A DNA stretch of 64,000 nucleotides from Bacillus glycinifermentans (GCF_001042475.2 NZ_LECW02000026.1:54001-118000); one strand, 5' to 3'; shown: positions 42,566 through 52,642, counted from the stretch's first letter. Program-made: numbers and translations. The notes: a model not told the origin generated them from the sequence alone.

Positions 42566-44281
42566 ATGGGAAAAGCAGAACTTCGATGGAATGACCCCTT
42601 CATTTCTGATCATGTATCGGCAGCTGATGTATTTACTCCGGAAGATTTCAATGAGGAGGAGCAGCTCATTTCAAAAACGACTGAATTATTTGTCAGAAAC
42701 GAAGTAATCCCTCTTCTTGAATCGATTGATCAGCATCATCACGAAAACACAAAAAAGTTGTTTCAGAAAGCGGGAGAGCTCGGCTTGCTTGGTATCGAAG
42801 TTCCGGAAGAGTATGGCGGCCTGTCTCTCAACAAGAAGCTTTCAGGGCTCGTAGCCGAGAAAATGGGGGCCGGCGGATCGTTCAGCGTCTCCTTTAATAT
42901 TCATGCAGGTGTCGGGACATTGCCGTACGTTTATTATGGAACAGAAGAACAAAAACAAAAATACCTTCCGAAATTGGCATCGGGAGAATGGATCGGAGCT
43001 TATGCGCTTACAGAACCTAACGCAGGATCAGACGCTTTAAACGCAAAAACGACGGCCGTCCTGAACGAAGAGGGAACGGCCTGGATTTTAAATGGCGAAA
43101 AACAGTGGATTACGAACGCGCAAGTGGCTGATGTATATGTTGTCTTTGCGAAAACGAATGAAGGCATGACCGCATTTATCGTGGAGCGGTCGTTTAAAGG
43201 CGTTTCGATCGGACCTGAAGAGAAAAAGATGGGGATAAAAGGCTCTTCGACAGCAACTTTAATCTTGGAAGAAGTCAGCATACCGGCAAAGAATGTTCTG
43301 GGAACAGTCGGAAAAGGTCATCACGTAGCATTGAACATTTTGAACATGGCGCGATTAAAGCTGGCGTTTTCGAACATTGGAACGTCAAAACAAGCATTGA
43401 AACTTTCCGTGAACTACGCAAAACAGCGTAAACAGTTTAATAGGCCAGTCATCAGCTTTTCGATGATTCAAGAAAAGGTTGCCGATATGGCGATATCTAT
43501 TTATGGAGCGGAAAGCGCCGCCTACAGGACGGCAGACAGCTTGGACAATGTGTTTGAGTCTGCTGATCCGCTGGACGAAAGATTGAGAGAACTGGCAAAC
43601 TATGCATCTGAATGTGCGATCAATAAAGTAAACTGTTCTGAAATACTCGGCCGGATCGTTGACGAGGCGGTGCAGATTCACGGCGGCTACGGATTTATGC
43701 AGGAGTATGAAGTCGAACGATTGTACCGGGATGCTAGGATCAGCCGAATATTCGAAGGTACAAACGAAATAAACCGCCTGACGATCGCCAAGCTTTTGGT
43801 GAAACAAGCGCATCAAAGCGTCGGCACTATGTTTGAAATTCAATTAAGCAAGCAAGAAAACCGCAACCGGCAATTCATCGACCTGTCCAACCGTCTCCTC
43901 AACAAATCTTTGAACGCACTGACACACTCCAACATTAACATTCAGCAGGAACAGGAATACTCGCGGCTCATCGCCGACATGAAAAAAGAAATCTATGTGA
44001 TGGAATCCTCAGTCATTCGTACGGAAAAAGCGCTGCAAAAAAGCGGAAAGGAAAAAGAATGGTTGAAAGAGATGATGACCGCCGTCATTTGTGAAGAAGG
44101 GTTCCGGAGAATTGAAGAGATAGCGATATCCGTCTTATCAGGGATCGAATCAGATGAAGCCGAAAGAAAACTCGCATTGGAAGAGATTCGCAGCCTCCCT
44201 GTACCCCTCTACAGCAACCTGTTTGCTCAAAAACGCGAAATCGCAAAAAGAATAGCCGCTCATGAAAAATATATGGTGTGA
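42566..44281 (+). CDS. Acyl-CoA dehydrogenase with C-terminal extension
   Basis: A 571-residue FAD enzyme. Residues 30-400 form the standard ACAD fold: FAD/substrate loop YALTEPNAGSDA, WITNAQVADVYVVFAKT, and RISRIFEGTNEINRL carrying the catalytic Glu. The remaining ~170 residues are an extra helical domain, as in FadE/very-long-chain ACADs (FadE of B. subtilis is 594 aa). The operon context (mmsB, mmsA, hydratase, HIBYL-CoA hydrolase) points to isobutyryl-CoA as the physiological substrate. GAGGAGG precedes ATG 42566. Confidence 0.9.
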   Translation: MGKAELRWNDPFISDHVSAADVFTPEDFNEEEQLISKTTELFVRNEVIPLLESIDQHHHENTKKLFQKAGELGLLGIEVPEEYGGLSLNKKLSGLVAEKMGAGGSFSVSFNIHAGVGTLPYVYYGTEEQKQKYLPKLASGEWIGAYALTEPNAGSDALNAKTTAVLNEEGTAWILNGEKQWITNAQVADVYVVFAKTNEGMTAFIVERSFKGVSIGPEEKKMGIKGSSTATLILEEVSIPAKNVLGTVGKGHHVALNILNMARLKLAFSNIGTSKQALKLSVNYAKQRKQFNRPVISFSMIQEKVADMAISIYGAESAAYRTADSLDNVFESADPLDERLRELANYASECAINKVNCSEILGRIVDEAVQIHGGYGFMQEYEVERLYRDARISRIFEGTNEINRLTIAKLLVKQAHQSVGTMFEIQLSKQENRNRQFIDLSNRLLNKSLNALTHSNINIQQEQEYSRLIADMKKEIYVMESSVIRTEKALQKSGKEKEWLKEMMTAVICEEGFRRIEEIAISVLSGIESDEAERKLALEEIRSLPVPLYSNLFAQKREIAKRIAAHEKYMV

Positions 44282-44298
44282 ACGGAGTGTGAAATGTT

Positions 44299-45186
44299 GT
44301 GAAAAAAATCGGGTTTATCGGTTTGGGCAACATGGGCCTTCCTATGTCAAAAAATTTGCTTCTGTCAAACTTTACTGTGTATGGAATGGATCTCAACAAA
44401 GATGCTGAGATGTCTTTTCATCAAGCAGGGGGAACGATCGGCATTCCGCTTGAAAAGATGGTTGAACTGAGTGATGTCATCCTTACAAGCCTTCCTTCAT
44501 CAAACGCAGTAGAGGAGGTTTTTCTTGGGGAAAAAGGACTCGTCAATCTTGCTGAGCCCGGTATCCTGCTGGTCGATACGAGTACCGTCGCTCCTGAACT
44601 GAATATCCGCATTGAAGAGGCGGCGAAGAATAAAGGCGTCGATTTTCTGGCGGCTCCCGTCAGCGGCGGTGTAATAGGGGCGGAAAACCGGACGCTCACC
44701 TTTATGGCAGGAGGTTCGAAATCCGCTTTCGATAAAGCAATGTCTGTTTTTAAAGCGATGGGCGAGAATATTTTTCATGTGAACGGGAATGTCGACAGCG
44801 GTACAAAGACGAAGTTGATCAACAACCTCTTAATCGGATTTTATACAGCAGGAGTCAGCGAGGCTCTGCACCTTGCCAAAAACAGCAATTTAGATCTTGA
44901 TCAATTGTTTGAGATGCTGAACGTCAGTTATGGGCAGAGCCGTATCTATGAACGCAATTATAAAAGCTTCATAGCGGATCATAACTACGAACCCGGCTTT
45001 TCTTTGAAACTCCTGCTGAAAGATCTCGGCTTTGCATTGGATTTAGCGAAAAAGAACAAGGTGGAACTGCCGGTCAGCAAAATCCTCTTTGACCTGTATG
45101 AAGAAGCCGAAAAGAACGGGTATGGCGAAAAGGATATGTCTGTCTTATACAAAAAAATAAGCGAGCAGACGACTGCTCTTATGTAA
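44299..45186 (+). CDS. mmsB: 3-hydroxyisobutyrate dehydrogenase
   Basis: A 295-residue beta-hydroxyacid dehydrogenase. N-terminal NAD-binding motif [17 protein letters not shown], substrate motif [23 protein letters not shown], and catalytic Lys in [12 protein letters not shown]. It oxidises 3-hydroxyisobutyrate to methylmalonate semialdehyde. The start is GTG 44299 with GGAG about 11 bases upstream. It is the second gene of the operon, 17 bases after the dehydrogenase. Confidence 0.93.
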   Translation: MKKIGFIGLGNMGLPMSKNLLLSNFTVYGMDLNKDAEMSFHQAGGTIGIPLEKMVELSDVILTSLPSSNAVEEVFLGEKGLVNLAEPGILLVDTSTVAPELNIRIEEAAKNKGVDFLAAPVSGGVIGAENRTLTFMAGGSKSAFDKAMSVFKAMGENIFHVNGNVDSGTKTKLINNLLIGFYTAGVSEALHLAKNSNLDLDQLFEMLNVSYGQSRIYERNYKSFIADHNYEPGFSLKLLLKDLGFALDLAKKNKVELPVSKILFDLYEEAEKNGYGEKDMSVLYKKISEQTTALM

Positions 45187-45203
45187 GGAGAGGCGATGAT
45201 GAG

Positions 45204-46658
45204 ATGATGAAAACCGACGCTAAAACAATGAAAAATAATATCAATGGAGAATGGGTTGATTCTACGGGTACCGAAGTCGAAGAAGTGATCAATCCGGCAA
45301 ACGGAAACATAATCGCCTATGTGCCTCTGTCTGCGAGAGCGGATGTAGACCGCGCAGTACAGGCCGCACAGCATGCTTATCGGACCTGGTCATTGATGCC
45401 TGTCCCCAACAGGACAAGACGTTTATACAAATATTTGCAGCTTCTTCAAGAGCAAAAGGAACAATTGGCTGACATCATTACGATGGAAAACGGCAAAACG
45501 TTAAAGGATGCCCGCGGGGAAGTGCAGCGGGGGATCGAAGTCGTTGAACTTGCGACCGCAACGCCTACTTTAATGATGGGGGAATCCTTGCCCGCGATCG
45601 CAGACGGCATCGACGGATCCATCTGGCGCTATCCTTTAGGAGTCGTTGCCGGTATTACGCCATTTAACTTTCCCATGATGGTTCCCCTGTGGATGTTTCC
45701 GCTGGCTGTCGCTTGCGGAAACACGTTTGTCCTGAAAGCTTCGGAACGGACGCCTATTCTTGCAGAGAAACTTGTAGAGCTGTTCTATGAATCAGGTTTT
45801 CCGAAAGGTGTCCTGAACCTCGTCCATGGGGGGAAAGAAGTCGTAAACGGTTTATTGGAGAATGAAGATATCAAAGCCATTTCCTTCGTTGGTTCAGAGC
45901 CGGTAGCAAGGCATGTGTACCAAAAGGGTACAGCTAACGGAAAACGCGTTCAGGCACTTGCCGGCGCTAAAAACCATGCGATTGTCCTGGCGGATTGCCA
46001 CCTTGAAAAATCGGTTCAAGGCATCATCGGCGCGGCGTTCGGAAGCAGCGGGGAACGCTGCATGGCATGCTCAGTGGCGGCGGTCGTTGATGAAATCGCA
46101 GATGAATTCATGGAATTGCTCGTTTCTGAAACAAGAAAACTGAAAACGGGAGACGGTAGATCTGAGGATCACTTTGTCGGCCCGCTGATCCGAGAAGTGC
46201 ACAAAAACCGCGTCCTTGATTACATTGACAGCGGCGTAAAGGGAGGAGCCGTTTTAGCCGTTGACGGACGCGATCCGGGTGTTCAAGAAGGCTACTATGT
46301 GGGAGCGACTATTTTTGATCGCGTGACACCGGACATGAAAATATGGCAGGAAGAAATCTTCGCGCCGGTCTTGAGCGTCGTACGGGTGAAAGACCTTGAT
46401 GAGGGGATCGAACTCGCCAATCAATCGAAATTTGCCAACGGCGCCGTGATATACACGTCGAACGGCAAAAGCGTTCAGCAATTCCGGGATAAAATTGATG
46501 CCGGCATGATCGGCGTGAATGTCAATGTACCGGCTCCAATGGCGTTCTTCTCCTTCGCGGGGAACAAAGCTTCTTTCTACGGAGATCTTGGGACAAACGG
46601 AAAAGACGGCGTTCAATTTTACACACGTAAAAAAGTTGTCACCGAACGATGGTTCTAA
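45204..46658 (+). CDS. mmsA: CoA-acylating methylmalonate-semialdehyde dehydrogenase
   Basis: A 484-residue aldehyde dehydrogenase: [33 protein letters not shown], and the catalytic cysteine in [13 protein letters not shown]. It converts methylmalonate semialdehyde to propionyl-CoA, CO2 and NADH. Related to IolA of the inositol pathway, but the genomic context here is valine catabolism. AAGGAGAGG is upstream. A terminator-like hairpin follows before the next gene. Confidence 0.94.
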   Translation: MMKTDAKTMKNNINGEWVDSTGTEVEEVINPANGNIIAYVPLSARADVDRAVQAAQHAYRTWSLMPVPNRTRRLYKYLQLLQEQKEQLADIITMENGKTLKDARGEVQRGIEVVELATATPTLMMGESLPAIADGIDGSIWRYPLGVVAGITPFNFPMMVPLWMFPLAVACGNTFVLKASERTPILAEKLVELFYESGFPKGVLNLVHGGKEVVNGLLENEDIKAISFVGSEPVARHVYQKGTANGKRVQALAGAKNHAIVLADCHLEKSVQGIIGAAFGSSGERCMACSVAAVVDEIADEFMELLVSETRKLKTGDGRSEDHFVGPLIREVHKNRVLDYIDSGVKGGAVLAVDGRDPGVQEGYYVGATIFDRVTPDMKIWQEEIFAPVLSVVRVKDLDEGIELANQSKFANGAVIYTSNGKSVQQFRDKIDAGMIGVNVNVPAPMAFFSFAGNKASFYGDLGTNGKDGVQFYTRKKVVTERWF

Positions 46659-46662
46659 CCTT

Positions 46663-46709
46663 TAACCCCCTCTAACAACTGGATAAAGACCTTTAGAGGG
46701 GTCTTTTTT
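46663..46709 (+). terminator. Intra-operon terminator-like hairpin after mmsA
   Basis: ACCCCCTCTAA…TTAGAGGGGTC stem followed by TTTTTT, inside an otherwise continuous operon. It could reduce expression of the last two genes relative to the first three. Confidence 0.8.
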
Positions 46710-46727
46710 ATACTGGAGGGATAAATC

Positions 46728-47513
46728 TTGAACTGGAAATACGTAACGCTTAAAAAAGAACATTTTATCACGACTGTCATATTGAACAATCCGCCGGTAA
46801 ATACACTATCTTCTCCCTGTATCGCCGAACTCAGGTCACTTTTTAGGGAACTCGCCGCAGATGATGACACAAGGGCGATTATCATCACAGGGGAGGGCCG
46901 CTTCTTTGCAGCAGGAGCAGACATAAAAGAGTTCGTTTCAAAATTAGGAGATGAAAAACAAGGATTGGCGCTGGCTGAAGGAGGCCAAGCGCTCTGCAAT
47001 GAAGTCGAAGCTCTAAAAAAACCCGTCATCGCCGCGATAAACGGACCGGCTCTCGGCGGAGGTTTTGAACTGGCGCTGAGCTGTCACTTCAGAATCGTAT
47101 CAGATCAGGCGACAGTCGGTCTGCCGGAATTAAAGCTCGGGCTGATTCCTGCATTTGGGGGTACACAGCGGCTCCGCAAGATAACGGGTACAGCCGCAGC
47201 ACTTGACCTCATCCTTACAAGCCGAACACTTTCAGCTCATGAAGCGGTAGAGCTAAAGATCGCGCAGCTTGCCGAGAAGGAAGAGGAACTCATGAACACG
47301 GCAACTGCTGTCGCAATGTCATTTGTAGAAGGGAAAAGCATGACAAGTGTCATGCGTGCAGTCGAATGTATCATACAAGGCAGCAATGAGAGCATGGAAC
47401 GAGGGCTGGAAAGGGAACGAAAAAGATTTGCCGAACTGTTTCTCTCGTCAGATGCCAAAGAAGGCATTCACGCATTCGTCGAGAAACGAAAACCAGACTT
47501 TTATCATTCATAA
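46728..47513 (+). CDS. Enoyl-CoA hydratase (crotonase family)
   Basis: A 261-residue crotonase. Oxyanion-hole segments FFAAGADIKEF and NGPALGGGFELALSC, and the catalytic region VGLPELKLGLIPAFGGTQRL with a Glu in PELKLG. In this operon it should hydrate methacrylyl-CoA to 3-hydroxyisobutyryl-CoA. The start is TTG 46728, with GGAGGG upstream. Confidence 0.92.
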   Translation: MNWKYVTLKKEHFITTVILNNPPVNTLSSPCIAELRSLFRELAADDDTRAIIITGEGRFFAAGADIKEFVSKLGDEKQGLALAEGGQALCNEVEALKKPVIAAINGPALGGGFELALSCHFRIVSDQATVGLPELKLGLIPAFGGTQRLRKITGTAAALDLILTSRTLSAHEAVELKIAQLAEKEEELMNTATAVAMSFVEGKSMTSVMRAVECIIQGSNESMERGLERERKRFAELFLSSDAKEGIHAFVEKRKPDFYHS

Positions 47514-47528
47514 AAGGAGGGGATCAAG

Positions 47529-48599
47529 ATGTCTGATGACGTTTTGTGTTCCGTCAATCAAAATGGCGTCGCAACTATTGTTTTGAACCGCCCGAAAGCG
47601 CTCAACTCACTCACTTATGACATGGTCCGCGTGATTGGCGAAAAGTTAACAGAATGGAAGACAGATCATAACGTTTCTGTCGTGATCATCAAAGGCGCTG
47701 GTCCAAAAGGGCTTTGTGCCGGAGGTGATATTAAAGCGCTCTACCAGGCTCGTTCGTCCAAACGAGCAATGCAAGCTGCTGAGCGTTTTTTTGAAAAAGA
47801 ATATGAGGCCGACATGGCCGTCTACCGATTTCCGAAGCCGATCATCGCCTGTTTAGACGGCATCGTCATGGGCGGAGGGGTAGGCCTGACGTATGGAGCC
47901 AGCCACCGGATTGTGACGGAAAGGACGAAATGGGCGATGCCGGAAATGAATATCGGTTTCTTTCCGGATGTCGGCGCAGCCTATTTTTTTAACAAAGCTC
48001 CCGGTCACATTGGGCGCTACCTCGCATTAACGGCGTCTGTCATCCATGCTGCTGATGTGCTGTATATGAATGGTGCAGACATTTACATGGAAAGCGACGC
48101 TTTAGAGCAATTGATTAAAAAAGTGGAACATACGAACTGGAACCTTGTAAAAGTTGGGGAAAAGCTTGATCAGATGATCGGAGAATTTCGAACGGAGCCT
48201 TCTCAAAAGAGCGAACTCTCTTCTCATCAAAAAACGATTGATCATCATTTTAGGTTCAATACGTTGGAAGAGATCCTTCAGTCGCTCGATAGAGAGGAAA
48301 GCGACTTTGGCTTGAATATAAAGAAACTGCTTCTTTCCAAGTCCCCATTTTCATTGAAGATCGCGTTAAAGCAACTGGCGGGAGGCAAACAAAAAACGCT
48401 GGAAGAATGTTTTGCCACGGATCTGCTGCTTGCAAAGAACTTTTTGAGACACAGTGATTTCTATGAAGGCGTGCGGTCCGTCCTGATCGATCGCGATCAA
48501 TCACCGGACTATGAGTACAAGCGCGTTTCAGATGTAAGCGATGAAGCGGTATATAAGTTCTTTAAACCTTCTGAATCTGCCAATTTTAATTTGAGCTGA
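47529..48599 (+). CDS. 3-hydroxyisobutyryl-CoA hydrolase
   Basis: A 356-residue crotonase-superfamily hydrolase, longer than hydratases as expected for the HIBYL-CoA hydrolase (HIBCH) branch. Signature segments: GLCAGGDIKALYQ, IVMGGGVGLTYGASHRIV, MPEMNIGFFPDVGAAYF, and a C-terminal ECFATDLLLAKNFLRHSDFYEGVRSVLIDRD typical of this group. It releases free 3-hydroxyisobutyrate for MmsB. AAGGAGG lies before ATG 47529. It is the last gene of the operon. Confidence 0.93.
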   Translation: MSDDVLCSVNQNGVATIVLNRPKALNSLTYDMVRVIGEKLTEWKTDHNVSVVIIKGAGPKGLCAGGDIKALYQARSSKRAMQAAERFFEKEYEADMAVYRFPKPIIACLDGIVMGGGVGLTYGASHRIVTERTKWAMPEMNIGFFPDVGAAYFFNKAPGHIGRYLALTASVIHAADVLYMNGADIYMESDALEQLIKKVEHTNWNLVKVGEKLDQMIGEFRTEPSQKSELSSHQKTIDHHFRFNTLEEILQSLDREESDFGLNIKKLLLSKSPFSLKIALKQLAGGKQKTLEECFATDLLLAKNFLRHSDFYEGVRSVLIDRDQSPDYEYKRVSDVSDEAVYKFFKPSESANFNLS

Positions 48600-48621
48600 C
48601 TTTAACCGTCAGCTCTTTTTT
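48593..48621 (+). terminator. Terminator of the valine operon
   Basis: GAGCTGAC/GTCAGCTC hairpin then six Ts. Confidence 0.88.
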
Positions 48622-48717
48622 GTGAAAAAAGATCCCTCACATACCCGCAATGTTTTTGGTATATATTTCTATCTTAAGAATATGTATACTAACAATATTT
48701 GGTTGGAGGTTGACAAC

Positions 48718-49125
48718 ATGAACATCGGAAAATTAAGCAAATATTTCTTGTCACTAGCTATTGCCTTCGCGGCGGTCCTGTCCTTTCATGGAACATCTGC
48801 AAATGCTGCATCAAGCGGGACCATTAAGCCAAGCGAATGCTCAACCCACATCTTCACCGTGTACGACGAAACAGTTGGCATTGGCGGTTCCGGCCGTGCG
48901 CATTTCTATTGCGGCAGTATCAATGGCGGTCCTAAAATTGAATTTACGGATGACGATTTAACGGTTTCGGTTGATGATCCCTTTATTCTTCATGCATATG
49001 CTAATCCAGGCTTGAACTCGGTGGACTATAAAGGCCTCAAAAAAGGGGATGCGGAGGTAACGATTTATTGGAAAAACAAGCCGGAGGGCACAAAATACAC
49101 ATTTTTATTGGTGCAAATAAAATAA
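48718..49125 (+). CDS. Small secreted protein of unknown function
   Basis: A 135-residue preprotein from ATG 48718 (TTGGAGG upstream). The signal peptide is IGKLSKYFLSLAIAFAAVLSF with cleavage near ANA-AS (residue 30). The mature protein is small, likely beta, with two cysteines (PSECSTHIF, FYCGSINGG) and a closing strand region resembling a bacterial Ig-like fold (GLKKGDAEVTIYWKNKPEGTKYTFLLVQ). Not recognised further. Similar in build, not in sequence, to the secreted proteins at 5266 and 53786. Confidence 0.72.
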   Translation: MNIGKLSKYFLSLAIAFAAVLSFHGTSANAASSGTIKPSECSTHIFTVYDETVGIGGSGRAHFYCGSINGGPKIEFTDDDLTVSVDDPFILHAYANPGLNSVDYKGLKKGDAEVTIYWKNKPEGTKYTFLLVQIK

Positions 49126-49150
49126 TGGCTGCAGTTTTTAGAACGAGGGT

Positions 49151-49187
49151 AAAAACCTTGAAAGGCCCGCGGCTTTTCAAGGTTTTT
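49151..49187. terminator. Hairpin between the secreted-protein gene and the DUF2262-like gene
   Basis: AAAACCTTGAAA…TTTTCAAGGTTTTT; usable in both directions. Confidence 0.8.
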
Positions 49188-49279
49188 CGGTTTTCAGCAT
49201 CGAAAACGAGACAAGAAAAGAAGAGGGGGACAGGCTTCAGCATTGAAAACCTGAAACAAACGGAATGCGCCGACCAGCT

Positions 49280-50092
49280 TTATCCGGCAATTTCAGCTGA
49301 TTCAAACGTACCGTTTCGGTGGCCGCTGACGATGATCGAGTGTCCCCAAAACATATCGCCGTCATCAAAGAATACTTCAAAGTCTCCATCAGGATACACG
49401 CTGATACTGCTCAATTCCATGAGCTCGATGAACATCTTCTTGGTGATTTCCTCAAACTCCGCTTCGTCGTTATCTTGCAGCCATTCATTGGCCAGTTCGA
49501 CCAGTTCTTCAGCAGCGTAAGCCCGTATTTTGGCATTCCAATGCGCCTGGTCTTGAAATAGAATATGTGCGGTTTCCAGCGAAGCCTGCATCTGCCGATC
49601 GTCTTCATCCCAATCAAAGTAGAGCTTTCCATTTTGTCCGGCCCAGGTGATGTCCTTCTCAAACACATTGACCGACTTGAACAGCTCAAAGGTGCCCAAT
49701 TTCTCGTCCTCATAATATACCGGCTTTAATGATTTCTGCAAAATACTTTGCAATTCTTCGTCCTGATGATCCGTATCTGCAACCTTTACGAGCATCATGG
49801 CCTGATCACCCATGCGAGCATACAGCCTGACAACGGCATTCGCCTCCAAAAGATCTCCTGTTTTCTCCCATTCGTCGTCATCGGCCAGCCATTCCAGATC
49901 CAGCTCCTCCTGAACAGCAGGTTTGCCGTTCCCCGGCTCTTTCCAGGCAATCAACGGAATAGAAGCCCTCCACATCGCATCATCGTCCGCTCTTCCAGCT
50001 CCAATGCCGGATGGACCGGTGACTGCTGCCACCTCAATTACTTCTTTCCTAAATCGTTTTTCAAACTGTTTTATTTGCCTCGATCTCCCCAT
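49280..50092 (-). CDS. DUF2262-like cytoplasmic protein
   Basis: A 270-residue acidic soluble protein. The last ~140 residues (WNAKIRAYAAEELVELANEW, ITKKMFIELMELSSISVYPDGDFEVFFDDGDMFWGHSIIVSG) fit the DUF2262 pattern. The N-terminal half is unassigned and very acidic (DLEWLADDDEWEKTGD). No catalytic motif is evident. Some related proteins act as immunity or stress proteins, but nothing here decides. ATG 50092 is the start. Monocistronic, with no related neighbours. Confidence 0.65.
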   Translation of the reverse strand: MGRSRQIKQFEKRFRKEVIEVAAVTGPSGIGAGRADDDAMWRASIPLIAWKEPGNGKPAVQEELDLEWLADDDEWEKTGDLLEANAVVRLYARMGDQAMMLVKVADTDHQDEELQSILQKSLKPVYYEDEKLGTFELFKSVNVFEKDITWAGQNGKLYFDWDEDDRQMQASLETAHILFQDQAHWNAKIRAYAAEELVELANEWLQDNDEAEFEEITKKMFIELMELSSISVYPDGDFEVFFDDGDMFWGHSIIVSGHRNGTFESAEIAG

Positions 50093-50102
50093 ACTCTCAC
50101 CC

Positions 50103-50351
50103 TCCTGATTTACTATGTATATCTGTAAACATTGTATCGTTGATCTGCGTTTCTTCGCTTATATTCGTACTGGAAGAACCAATCCAATTGTACCAAAAAC
50201 AGCTGCAAAAAAGAATCAATTTCCCCATTGCTCTTTCTCCAGGCAACATAAAAAACACAACCAAAACCTCCATTTGGTCGTGTCTGATTCACTTTTTGTC
50301 TATACCTCTTGATGTTCTAGGTTTCTCCTCTTTCTGATTTTATTTCTCGTA
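50103..50351. other. Intergenic region between DUF2262-like gene and mocR
   Basis: AT-rich, no gene supported. Overlapping open frames here lack ribosome sites and have non-protein-like composition. Confidence 0.3.
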
Positions 50352-51740
50352 TCAGCCAAGATACTGTTTCAGTATGTCCAACCCCACTTTCAACTCCTCT
50401 AATGAGTTTGTAGAAGAAAGGGCAATGCGCAGATACTTTTCGCGTACAGTCTGCCCGCTGAGAAAACGGTCAGAATGAAAAACCCGAATGCCGCGCATCT
50501 TCAAATCCGCTTCCAACTGAGATGAATCAACATTCTCTTCAATAGAAAGCCAGCGGTAAAAACTGAGAGGATGTTCTCCAGGCTGACTCGGAGGAAAATA
50601 GTCCGAGTATATCTCATTTGCAGACTGGGCAAGTTGTTTCTTTTGCGACACAATTTCATGAGCCTTGCCTGATAGAATCAGCTCCGTGACGACCTCCGCA
50701 TCTAACGAGGACGTTTTGACATTGACGTTGAAAATGCTCTGTAAAATATTCTGGCGGAAGGCATCCCCATACACCATATAGGCGACTCTTAATCCGGAGC
50801 ATATGGACTTGGAAGTGCTGCAAATATATACGCTCTGGTCCGGAAGTAAATTGAACATCGGCTTCTGATAATCGGAGATAATACCTGCCGTCAGAAATGC
50901 ATGGATATCATCCTCGATCAAAATCAAATGATGCTTGCGGATAACCGCCGCTAATTCATGTTTTCGAAAATCTGAAATCATGATTGTTGTGGGATTACAG
51001 CAAGAAGGCATCAGAAAAACCCCGTGTATTTTTGTTTGGCAGCACTGTTTTTCAAGTTCATCCGGCAGCATCCCAAACTGGTCTCCGGGAATGGGGACCA
51101 ACTGTACATGGAGCATTTTTGCCAACTCAATAAAGTTTGAATAGGTGTATAAATCGGTTGCAATCCGATTACCAGGCTCAAACAGTGCCGTCAATGCAAT
51201 GGCCAGCGCATTTTGGGCCCCGGAAACAATCGCCATATGCTCTTGGTCTGCCTGAATACCGAAAGACTCCATCCAATTTAACCCTGCCGTTTTTTGATGC
51301 GGAATTCCTGTCGGATCATTGTAATTTAAAAGCTTATCCAAATAGCTTTTCTCCGCAACCTTTTGCATAAGCTCCGATACGTTTCCGTTGGTTTGTTCAA
51401 AAGAGGCTACAAATCCAAAATCAATAAGATTTGTGATGTTATCCGCGGAGATGGTAATAGAACGGGCTGCATTGGGAGATACAAAGGTTCCGCTTCCTGT
51501 GATTGCATAAATCAAACCCTTGAACTCGCACAATTTGTAGGCACGGGTAACCGTGGTAAAGTTTAAGTCGAGAAAATCCGCCAATTCCCGCTGTGGCGGC
51601 AGCTTTGTCCCGGGCGCCAAGAAGCCGTTTACAATATCCTGTTCAAGCAGCTCCGCAATCGAATAATAATAAGGACGCTTTAACGCTTTTTTATCAGGTT
51701 TCCAAGACATTGGATAATGATCAAATGAATTTACCGGCAT
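50352..51740 (-). CDS. MocR-family regulator (GntR HTH fused to aminotransferase domain)
   Basis: A 462-residue MocR/GabR-type protein. Residues 20-90 hold the GntR winged HTH (LLEQDIVNGFLAPGTKLPPQRELADFLDLNFTTVTRAYKLCEFKGLI). A fold-type I aminotransferase domain follows, with PLP-binding Lys in CSTSKSICSGLRVAY and the SGAQNALAIAL and ILIEDDI segments. ATG 51740 has AAGAGGTG upstream. It is divergent from azlCD, and both promoters carry matching inverted repeats, so it very likely controls azlCD and itself, with PLP or an amino-acid-derived effector. Confidence 0.9.
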   Translation of the reverse strand: MPVNSFDHYPMSWKPDKKALKRPYYYSIAELLEQDIVNGFLAPGTKLPPQRELADFLDLNFTTVTRAYKLCEFKGLIYAITGSGTFVSPNAARSITISADNITNLIDFGFVASFEQTNGNVSELMQKVAEKSYLDKLLNYNDPTGIPHQKTAGLNWMESFGIQADQEHMAIVSGAQNALAIALTALFEPGNRIATDLYTYSNFIELAKMLHVQLVPIPGDQFGMLPDELEKQCCQTKIHGVFLMPSCCNPTTIMISDFRKHELAAVIRKHHLILIEDDIHAFLTAGIISDYQKPMFNLLPDQSVYICSTSKSICSGLRVAYMVYGDAFRQNILQSIFNVNVKTSSLDAEVVTELILSGKAHEIVSQKKQLAQSANEIYSDYFPPSQPGEHPLSFYRWLSIEENVDSSQLEADLKMRGIRVFHSDRFLSGQTVREKYLRIALSSTNSLEELKVGLDILKQYLG

Positions 51741-51759
51741 ATTGCACCTCTTAGATCGT

Positions 51760-51793
51760 ATTCCATACAATCATATCATTTATTGTATGGAAT
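51760..51793. promoter_or_regulatory. MocR operator 1
   Basis: ATTCCATACAAT-N10-ATTGTATGGAAT, perfect 12-bp arms, 20 bp upstream of the mocR start codon. Confidence 0.85.
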
Positions 51794-51846
51794 TTTATAA
51801 TTGATCAGCTCCCATTTCAAAGATTGATTTTGAACAAAAGAATTGT

Positions 51847-51880
51847 AATCCATACAATTCTTTTGTTCATTGTATGGATT
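51847..51880. promoter_or_regulatory. MocR operator 2
   Basis: AATCCATACAAT-N10-ATTGTATGGATT, perfect 12-bp arms, same spacing as operator 1, centred 87 bp from it. A further half-site TTTGTATGGAAT lies at 51893-51903. Confidence 0.85.
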
Positions 51881-51931
51881 TTGTGTGTTAAATTTGTATG
51901 GAATAAAGTTTCAGCTAAGGATGTGGATCAT

Positions 51932-52642
51932 ATGAAAAAAAGAAATCAAATATGGATTGCTTGCCGCGCGGCTTTTCCGCATACGCTTCCGATTTTGGCG
52001 GGCTTTATATTTTTGGGGATTGCCTACGGAATCTATATGAATTCATTAGGGTTTAACGCCATTTATCCAATCATCATGAGCTTTGCCATTTTTGCAGGCT
52101 CAATGGAATTTGTCGCAGCCAATTTTTTGCTTGGGGCGTTCAACCCGCTGAACGCTCTTTTCTGTACTTTAATGGTGAACGCACGCCATTTGTTTTATGG
52201 CATTTCCATGCTGGATAAGTATAGGGGAACCGGTAAGAAAAAGTTTTATCTGATTTACGGGATGTGCGACGAGTCTTTTTCTATCAATTGTACCGCCCAT
52301 ATTCCGAAGAATGTAGACAAGGGCTGGTTTATGTTCTTCGTGACACTGCTTAATCATTCTTATTGGGTCATAGGAGCGGCGATCGGCGGCATTTTCGGAT
52401 CTCTCGTCAAGTTCAACACAGAAGGGCTCGATTTCGTGATGACCGCTCTTTTTGTTGTGATTTTTATTGAACAGTGGATGAAAGAGAAACGGCACTTTAG
52501 TGCCCTCGCAGGACTTGGACTTTCGGCAGCAACCCTTATGATTTTTGGCGGAAACGACTTCATGATTCCTGCCATGCTTGCGATTCTGGGAGTGCTTACC
52601 GCTTTTAGAAAACCATTGGAGAAAGTTGAGGTTGCGGCATGA
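51932..52642 (+). CDS. azlC: AzlC-family amino-acid exporter, large subunit
   Basis: A 236-residue membrane protein with about seven hydrophobic helices; [24 protein letters not shown] at the start and [16 protein letters not shown] are the AzlC hallmarks. With AzlD it exports branched-chain amino acids or analogues. ATG 51932 follows AAGGATG; the longer in-frame form from 51824 would overlap the operators and is unlikely. It is controlled by the divergent MocR protein rather than by the B. subtilis AzlB (Lrp). Confidence 0.9.
   Translation: MKKRNQIWIACRAAFPHTLPILAGFIFLGIAYGIYMNSLGFNAIYPIIMSFAIFAGSMEFVAANFLLGAFNPLNALFCTLMVNARHLFYGISMLDKYRGTGKKKFYLIYGMCDESFSINCTAHIPKNVDKGWFMFFVTLLNHSYWVIGAAIGGIFGSLVKFNTEGLDFVMTALFVVIFIEQWMKEKRHFSALAGLGLSAATLMIFGGNDFMIPAMLAILGVLTAFRKPLEKVEVAA

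Noticed and set aside
51824..51931. N-terminal extension of azlC to ATG 51824
   Set aside because: It would place the start inside the MocR operators; ATG 51932 begins the conserved family sequence.
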